From Chloroflexota bacterium (GTDB lineage Bacteria > Chloroflexota > Limnocylindria > P2-11E): DNA of 27,672 nt. How positions within the stretch are numbered: the first letter of the stretch is position 1; every line of letters begins with the position of its first letter. Position numbers and translations under genes: made by a program. The notes beneath the pieces were generated by a model. That model searched no databases and was not told the DNA's origin. It saw only the letters and a list, made by a program, of their open reading frames with translations. The stretch spans positions 1 through 27,672 of the forward strand of contig VBEU01000068.1 in assembly GCA_005883775.1 (NCBI GenBank), read 5' to 3'. This document shows, piece after piece, positions 23,175 to 27,672 of the stretch.

Positions 23175-24643
23175 CTATTTGGCGTATTCCACCGCGCGGG
23201 TCTCGCGGATCACCGTGACCTTGACCTGACCGGGGTACTGCAGCGTGTCCTGGATCTTCTGTGCGATGTCGCGGGAGAGCCGCGCCGTCTGAAGATCGTC
23301 GAGCTGCTCGGGCTTGACCACGACCCTGACCTCGCGGCCCGCCTGGATCGCGAACGATTTCTCGACACCCGGGAAGCTGTTCGCGACGCTTTCGAGCTCC
23401 TGGAGTCGTTGGATGTAGTTCGAGACGATCTCGCTGCGAGCACCGGGCCGCGCCGCGCTGATGGCGTCGGCGGCCGAGATCAGCGTTCCGACCCGTACCG
23501 CTTGAGGAGCTCGCCGCCGATGACGGTGTGCGGGCCCTCAACTTCGTGATCGATCGCCTTGCCGATGTCGTGCAGAAGGCCGGCGCGCTTCATCGTCTGC
23601 GGGTCGTATCCGGTCTCTGAAGCGAGCATTCCCGCGACGTGCGCGACTTCGATGGAATGACGCAGCACGTTCTGGCCATAGGACGTTCGGAAATGCAGCC
23701 GTCCAAGGAGCTTCACCAGGTCCGGATTGAGTCCGCCGATGCCGACCTCGTAGATCGCCGCCTCTGCCGCTTCCTTCATGACCTGGTCGATCTCGGTCCG
23801 AGCCTTGCCGACCATCTCCTCGATCCGCGCGGGATGGATGCGCCCGTCCACGAGAAGCCGCTCGAGCGCGCGCTTCGCGACCTCGCGGCGAATGGGGTCG
23901 AAACCGGAGACGACGACCGCCTCGGGAGTGTCGTCGATGATCAGGTCTACGCCGGTGAGGGTTTCGAGGGTTCGGATGTTCCGCCCTTCGCGGCCGATGA
24001 TCCGACCCTTCATGTCGTCGCTCGGGAGAGCCACGACCGTCACGCTGTGCTCGGCTGTGTGCTCGGCGGCATAGCGCTGGAGCGCCATGGTGATGATGTC
24101 GCGGGCCCGCTCGTCCGCCCGCTCGCGGGCCTCGACCTCGAGCTCGCGCACCTTGCGGCCGGTGATGTCGCGCATCTCTTCCTCGACCCGGTCGAGGAGA
24201 AGGCCGCGCGCCTCCTCCATCGTCAAGGAAGCGACCCGAGCGAGCTCGGTGCGCTGCTCGTCCTGGAGCTGTGCGATTTTCCCACGCTCGGCTTCGAGCT
24301 CCTGCTCTTTCTGACCGAGGCGGCGGTCGCGCTCGTCGACCTGCGCGATCTTCTGATCGAGCTGCTCGTCCTTCTTGTCGAGCCGGCCTTCGTAGCGCTG
24401 AAGCTCGGCTCGACGCTCACGGTTTTCCAGCTCGGCGGTCTTTGCGACTTTGAGGGCCTCGTCCTTGGCCTCGAGGATGATCTGGTTCTGCCTGGCTCGC
24501 GCCTCGGCGAGCAGGCGGTCAGCGTTCGCCCGCGCGGTCGTTTCGCTCGTGAGCGCGAATGAACGCCGCAGAAGAAGGGCGATCCCGAAGCCGACGATAG
24601 CCGCGACGAGGGCCACGAGGCCCACGACGACGATGTCGGGCAT
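23175..24643 (-). CDS. rny: Ribonuclease Y, 3' part in another frame
   Basis: Membrane-anchored endoribonuclease that initiates mRNA decay. ATG 24643 has GGAAAGGAT upstream and gives one N-terminal helix (IVVVGLVALVAAIVGFGIAL). A long coiled coil with GRLDKKDEQLDQK and GQKEQELEAE follows. The KH domain has DDMKGRIIGREGRNIRTLE, and the HD domain has LRHSIEVAHVAGMLA and LLHDIGKAIDHEVEGPH. The first frame stops early at TGA 23480. The expected C-terminus (AISAARPGARSEIVSNYIQR, VEKSFAIQAGREVRVVVKP, QYPGQVKVTVIRE) is intact in a second frame ending at TAG 23175. A single missing base around 23483-23492 restores a roughly 490-residue enzyme. A longer open frame to 24751 adds no homology. First gene of the long minus-strand run. 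Confidence 0.95.
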
Positions 24644-24836
24644 GTCGGCGATCCTTTCCGTGCCGCGTGTGCGGGGACGGTCGCTTGTGTGACTACGCTC
24701 GCCCCCGTTTTCGCGTAAGTGACCGGCGGAACGGGGCGCTCCACCAGCCACGTTGGTTCACAAAGTTTTTGGTGTGGTCAGGATAACGCAGGTTCACACG
24801 CCGCGTACGAAACGCGTACAGGCTAGGCTCGCGGGC

Positions 24837-25142
24837 GTGGCGGTCCCGGAGAACGAGACGCGGCTCAACGAGGCCGCGCTCGCTTCCCTTCTCGCCTCCG
24901 GCGCCGGCTGGACACGCGACGGAGCGGCGCTCACGAAGACCTTCACCTTCAAAGGCTTCAAGGGAGCCGTGGCGTTCGTCAACCGGGTGGCCGAGGCGGC
25001 AAACGCGGCGAACCACCATCCCGACATCCACCTCGAGCGTTACAAGACCGTTCGGATCGTCCTCACGACCCACGTCGCCCATGGCCTGACCGACGCCGAC
25101 GTCGACCTCGCGAGGGCGATCGACGCTGTCCAGGGTGGCTGA
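24837..25142 (+). CDS. phhB: 4a-hydroxytetrahydrobiopterin dehydratase (pterin carbinolamine dehydratase)
   Basis: Small cytoplasmic enzyme that dehydrates 4a-hydroxytetrahydropterin, recycling the pterin cofactor of aromatic amino-acid hydroxylases. It has 101 residues from GTG 24837, which matches the family length; an in-frame ATG at 24753 adds 28 unconserved residues in the intergenic region. Seen are FTFKGFKGAVAFVNRVAEAA and the signature NHHPDIHLERYKTVRIVLTTH (His60, His61, Pro62 and His79 line the active site). No phenylalanine hydroxylase is in the window, as is common for these stand-alone homologues, so the true substrate is uncertain. It is divergent from rny. Confidence 0.93.
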   Translation: MAVPENETRLNEAALASLLASGAGWTRDGAALTKTFTFKGFKGAVAFVNRVAEAANAANHHPDIHLERYKTVRIVLTTHVAHGLTDADVDLARAIDAVQGG

Positions 25143-25177
25143 GGGAACCGGCGGTGAGGCGCACCTGTAGGGAAAAC

Positions 25178-25657
25178 ATGCGGGTCCCACTTGCTCTTTC
25201 GTTGCTCATTGCAGCGTGCGGATCGTCGGTCTCGGTCAACGAGAGCGTCTCGCCGACGGGCGCGCCGCCCGCGAGCACGGCGTCTTCCTCACCATCGGCA
25301 GCGACGACCTGTCAACCGACCACCTCTCGCGACTCATCCGGCGTGATCACTGCGAATGGCGCGATCGGTGTTCTCGGCGAAGCCTCAACCCCATCGGACA
25401 CGGCGGCCAATGACTACCTCGTGATCGTCCGACGAGGAGCGCAGGAGCACGAGCAGATCGCCCTGCAGTTCGATGACATTGGTCACACGTCGCCGGCGAC
25501 GTGGGTGTCCTATCGAGTGGTCGCGACGACTCGGACGAACCCCTGGGGCGATCTCGTATTCGAGGCGGGTTGGAAGCCCATCGGTTTCGCGGGCAGCTGC
25601 TGGCGCGTCATCGCCGACGGGCAGGATACCGGCCTCGTGCTGTTCGTTCGGCCCTGA
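25178..25657 (+). CDS. Small lipoprotein of unknown function
   Basis: A 159-residue exported lipoprotein. ATG 25178, with TAGGGAAAAC just upstream, gives MRVPLALSLLIAAC with the lipobox LIAAC; the in-frame GTG 25154 would place a charged extension before the signal peptide. A Ser/Thr/Ala-rich tether covers residues 20-45. The short mature domain contains YLVIVRRGAQEHEQIALQF, TWVSYRVVATTRTNPWGDLV and GSCWRVIADGQDTGLVLFV. It reads like a compact beta-sheet protein with two Cys residues that could pair. No family recognised. It follows phhB by 35 bases and ends just before a strong hairpin. Confidence 0.75.
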   Translation: MRVPLALSLLIAACGSSVSVNESVSPTGAPPASTASSSPSAATTCQPTTSRDSSGVITANGAIGVLGEASTPSDTAANDYLVIVRRGAQEHEQIALQFDDIGHTSPATWVSYRVVATTRTNPWGDLVFEAGWKPIGFAGSCWRVIADGQDTGLVLFVRP

Positions 25658-25682
25658 GCCGCGACCGCTAGCACAAAAGCGT

Positions 25683-25715
25683 GAAGAGGGGCGCCCCTTT
25701 CGTGCGCCCCTCTTC
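25683..25715. terminator. Perfect 12-bp hairpin between convergent genes
   Basis: GAAGAGGGGCGC (25683-25694) and its exact reverse complement (25704-25715) enclose a nine-base loop. The hairpin lies between the stops of the converging lipoprotein (25657) and Asp-box protein (25740). On the minus strand it is followed by ACGC and then TTTT; on the plus strand no T run follows. It probably terminates the minus-strand transcript and may act in both directions. Confidence 0.8.
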
Positions 25716-25739
25716 GGTTCGCTGATTCGCGAAGCGCGG

Positions 25740-27387
25740 CTAGGGAGCGTTCGTGAAGCTGAAGATGTCCGAGTTTCCGAAGTTTGGGGCGCAATCCTGC
25801 TGCGGTGCGGGACGCGCGACGGTCGTACCTCCGGTCGCGATGTCCTGGCGCCACGCGTCGATCGCCGGGCAATCCGCGGCGACTCGTGTGTCGTTCCAGA
25901 CCGCGACACCATACGTTCGGGTCGCTGCCGCATACACATAGTCGCCGAGGAACTCCGCTACGAGGTTGTTCTGGCTCGACCCTCTCGGGTCACCGGCGGT
26001 GCCGCGATGGACTTCGGCGAACGCGCCGGTTGCGGCGGTGCCGGTTGCGGTCGCCTGCATGAACACGCCGACAAGTGAGCGTGGGGTAGCCGTCGTCGGC
26101 TGGTATGCCGTGGTGAACGCGTTATAGACGACGTAGACGTTCGTGCCGTCCGGCGAGATCGCGGGCGCGGCGTAATACCCACGATCGGTCGCACCCTCGA
26201 TGGCCCGTGGCGTTGCCCACGTGGCCCCAAGGTCGGTCGATTCGGTAAAGAAGACGTGCGGCTTCGTGATCTCACCACTGACGTAGCTCATCACGATCCG
26301 GTTCGCCGGTGTTCGGATCGCTGATGCCGGGCTGGGTCACGGGACCCACGACCGGCTGCGGCTTCGACCAGCTCGTGCCGCCGTCGGTCGAGATCGACTG
26401 GATCTCGAAGGCGTCCGCGCCCTGGCGTCCGATGCCGTAGAGGTATGCGTTTCCGGTGCTGTCGGTGCGAATCGTGCAGCCGTCCATCGGATTGCGGTTG
26501 CGGTTGTTCGCGGCCGCGCCGATCTGCTGGACGCTCCACGTGTCGCCGCCGTCATGCGAGACGCCGACCTGGAGCGGCGCGGGGGCGGCATTGGGGCTGA
26601 GCTCCTGCCCGCGGAAGGCCGCCCAGCACACGTACACGGTGCCGAAGAACGCGCTCGAAGAGGCGTTGTCGGCCCAGACCTGCTCCTTGTCGGAGAAGGT
26701 GGTCGATGACTGCTTCGAGATGACCACCGGCGGCTTCCAGGCGGCCTTCCCGGCCGCGCCGCCCGTCGCCGCGACGGCGGCGTTGTCGGTGCGTGAGACC
26801 GCGATCGCTTCGAAGCCTTTGAACGCTTCCTCTGATCGAGTCGCGCCGAGGTTCGAGGTCAGGTTCGCGTAGTACAGACGCGAGCCATTGGCCCACGAGA
26901 AGCTCCCGTTCGCGCCGGGCTTCGGGCCAAAGGCCACGGCCGGGTCGCCGTCGGAGACGAGCCCGTTCTCGTAGTACCAGGGAAGCGTGCCGATCGGTCC
27001 GACCACAGGCGTGCACGCTGGGTCAGAAGATCCCGGCACGCCCTGGCAGCCACGGGCAGTCAAACCGTCGTATGTCGGCTGCGTCCAGGTCTTGCCCGAG
27101 TCGAATGAGAAGTAGATGCCCGAGACACCGACTCCGTTGGTAAACGGGCAGGTCGTGTCGTTTCCGGCGTTGCAGGCCTCCATGTCGATGTTGTCGTTCG
27201 CACCCGACGCGAGCACGTTCGCGTGATTGGCGTCGATCGCGACCGAGGGTTCGTTCTGCTTGTTCTCTGAGAACGGCGCCGTTGGACTGCCGGTATTGAC
27301 GAGAGTGGAGACGCCGGCGGCTCCGGCGAGTGCGGTGATCGTGACGAGCAACGCGATAGTGAGCGGAAGCACGAGGAATTTGCGCAT
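25740..27387 (-). CDS. Secreted Asp-box (BNR repeat) sialidase-like protein, frame change near 26293
   Basis: Exported protein of about 549 residues with a beta-propeller-type repeat. ATG 27387, preceded by GGGGAGG, gives a signal peptide (LVLPLTIALLVTITALAGAAG). Asp-boxes S-x-D-x-G-x-[TS]-W are visible four times: SFDSGKTW (94-101), SHDGGDTW, STDGGTSW and, after the break, STDLGATW. Other repeat-like segments are NEPSVAIDANH, SDGDPAVAFGP and YAAPAISPDGTNVYVVYNAF. The first frame ends at 26272; the continuation (IVMSYVSGEITKPHVFF onward) is in a second frame ending at TAG 25740. One base near 26290-26300 is therefore probably wrong. Asp-boxes occur in sialidases but also in many non-enzymatic propellers, and I cannot see the full arginine triad, so activity is unproven. 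Confidence 0.82.
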
Positions 27388-27401
27388 GGACCTCCCCTAA
27401 T

Positions 27402-27424
27402 GCCCGAGTGGATCGGGCTCGGGC
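27402..27424. other. Seven-base inverted repeat ahead of the Asp-box gene
   Basis: GCCCGAG (27402-27408) and CTCGGGC (27418-27424) with a nine-base loop, between the upstream partial gene and the Asp-box gene. On the minus strand it is not followed by a T run and lies just before the ribosome binding site GGGGAGG. It could be a weak terminator or a leader hairpin. Confidence 0.35.
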
Positions 27425-27493
27425 GAGTCTACGAGGGTTGGCTCGCGCTCTGTACCAAGCATGCGAGCTGGCCGTGACCGAGTTGCGTTGGCG

Positions 27494-27672
27494 CTAACGA
27501 AGGTCGATCGCGAATGCGGTCCAAAAGCCGAAGGGTCGCGGTATTTGCGGATCAGGCTCGAGCCCGACCAACCAACGTCCGGCCAAAGACTCTGGAAGCT
27601 CGATGACCTGTGCCGGCGCAGTTTGCGCGGCCGACGGAGAACGAGGCTCATCGAGTCGCACCCTGATGGTCA
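27494..27672 (-). CDS. C-terminal fragment of an unidentified protein (cut by window edge)
   Basis: An open frame enters from the right edge and ends at TAG 27494, giving the last 59 residues of a protein. The sequence is well composed (VRLDEPRSPSAAQ, VIELPESLAGRWLVGLEPDP and PFGFWTAFAIDLR), with a strand-like aromatic end that could be the last strand of a beta-sandwich. I recognise no family. Another frame on the same strand (27397-27651) is open too but has the look of a shadow (Ser/Arg-rich). It is followed by the Asp-box gene 106 bases downstream on the same strand. Confidence 0.55.
   Translation of the reverse strand, partial: TIRVRLDEPRSPSAAQTAPAQVIELPESLAGRWLVGLEPDPQIPRPFGFWTAFAIDLR

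Noticed and set aside
24762..24800. GGTTCAC repeated twice in the rny/phhB intergenic region as a possible operator
   Set aside because: Only seven bases, not palindromic, and no convincing -35/-10 pair around it; too weak to report as a site.
27397..27651. Minus-strand frame of 84 codons at the right edge
   Set aside because: Ser/Arg-rich and overlapped by a better-composed frame entering from outside the window and stopping at 27494.
1..27672. CRISPR arrays, tRNA or rRNA genes, insertion sequences, integrases, toxin-antitoxin pairs
   Set aside because: No regularly spaced repeats, cloverleaf sequences, transposase or integrase motifs were seen on either strand.

Overview
This 27.7 kb window is a dense, high-GC bacterial stretch (about 70% GC in most genes) with many GTG, TTG and possibly CTG starts. 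It encodes secreted lipoproteins, membrane RNase Y with YmdB, and a miaA-dapF-hflX core cluster. This fits a Gram-positive-like, non-Firmicute lineage. I suspect a Chloroflexota relative of the Limnocylindria/Dormibacterota type, but that is inference from gene content, not proof. I see no tRNA, rRNA, CRISPR array, insertion sequence or prophage gene. No gap between genes exceeds about 200 bases.

Layout. 1-1094 (-) is most of a TrpB2-type tryptophan synthase beta gene, cut by the window edge. 1151-3423 (+) holds a small coiled-coil protein, an EamA transporter and a winged-helix protein of the AlkZ/YcaQ superfamily. 3380-7802 (-) holds an HD-domain protein, a lipoprotein, a eukaryotic-type glutamine synthetase (GSII), a zinc-ribbon membrane protein, a broken alkD-like gene and a glutaredoxin-like protein. 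7816-10435 (-) holds two tandem secreted C39-type peptidases, divergent from a rhodanese sulfurtransferase (10475-11332, +). 11316-12317 (-) is a secreted CAP-domain protein.

24643 down to 12439 (-) is one long co-directional run: rny, lipoprotein, ymdB, PHP phosphoesterase, an internally duplicated 8-TM protein, MoxR ATPase, DUF58, DUF4129 membrane protein, miaA, dapF, an AT-richer membrane protein gene, a displaced dapF 3' end, and hflX. Spacings are a few bases or overlaps (GTGA between the DUF4129 gene and miaA, ATGA between miaA and dapF, CTGA between the dapF remnant and hflX). It therefore looks like a polycistron joining RNA decay and processing, an envelope-associated MoxR cassette, tRNA modification, diaminopimelate/lysine synthesis and ribosome rescue. 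24837-25657 (+) holds a pterin carbinolamine dehydratase and a lipoprotein. 25740-27387 (-) is a secreted Asp-box (BNR) protein, and the C-terminal end of another gene reaches the right edge.

Two things stand out. First, the dapF 3' end exists twice, either side of a compositionally foreign membrane-protein gene. The distal copy is still fused to hflX by a stop/start overlap, which is the footprint of a recombination or insertion event at the end of dapF. Second, at least eight genes carry an apparent single-base frame change, including core genes such as rny and hflX. Most of these are probably consensus errors in the assembly, so products are described across the breaks. The alkD-like gene is different: it has also lost the segment that carries the active site.
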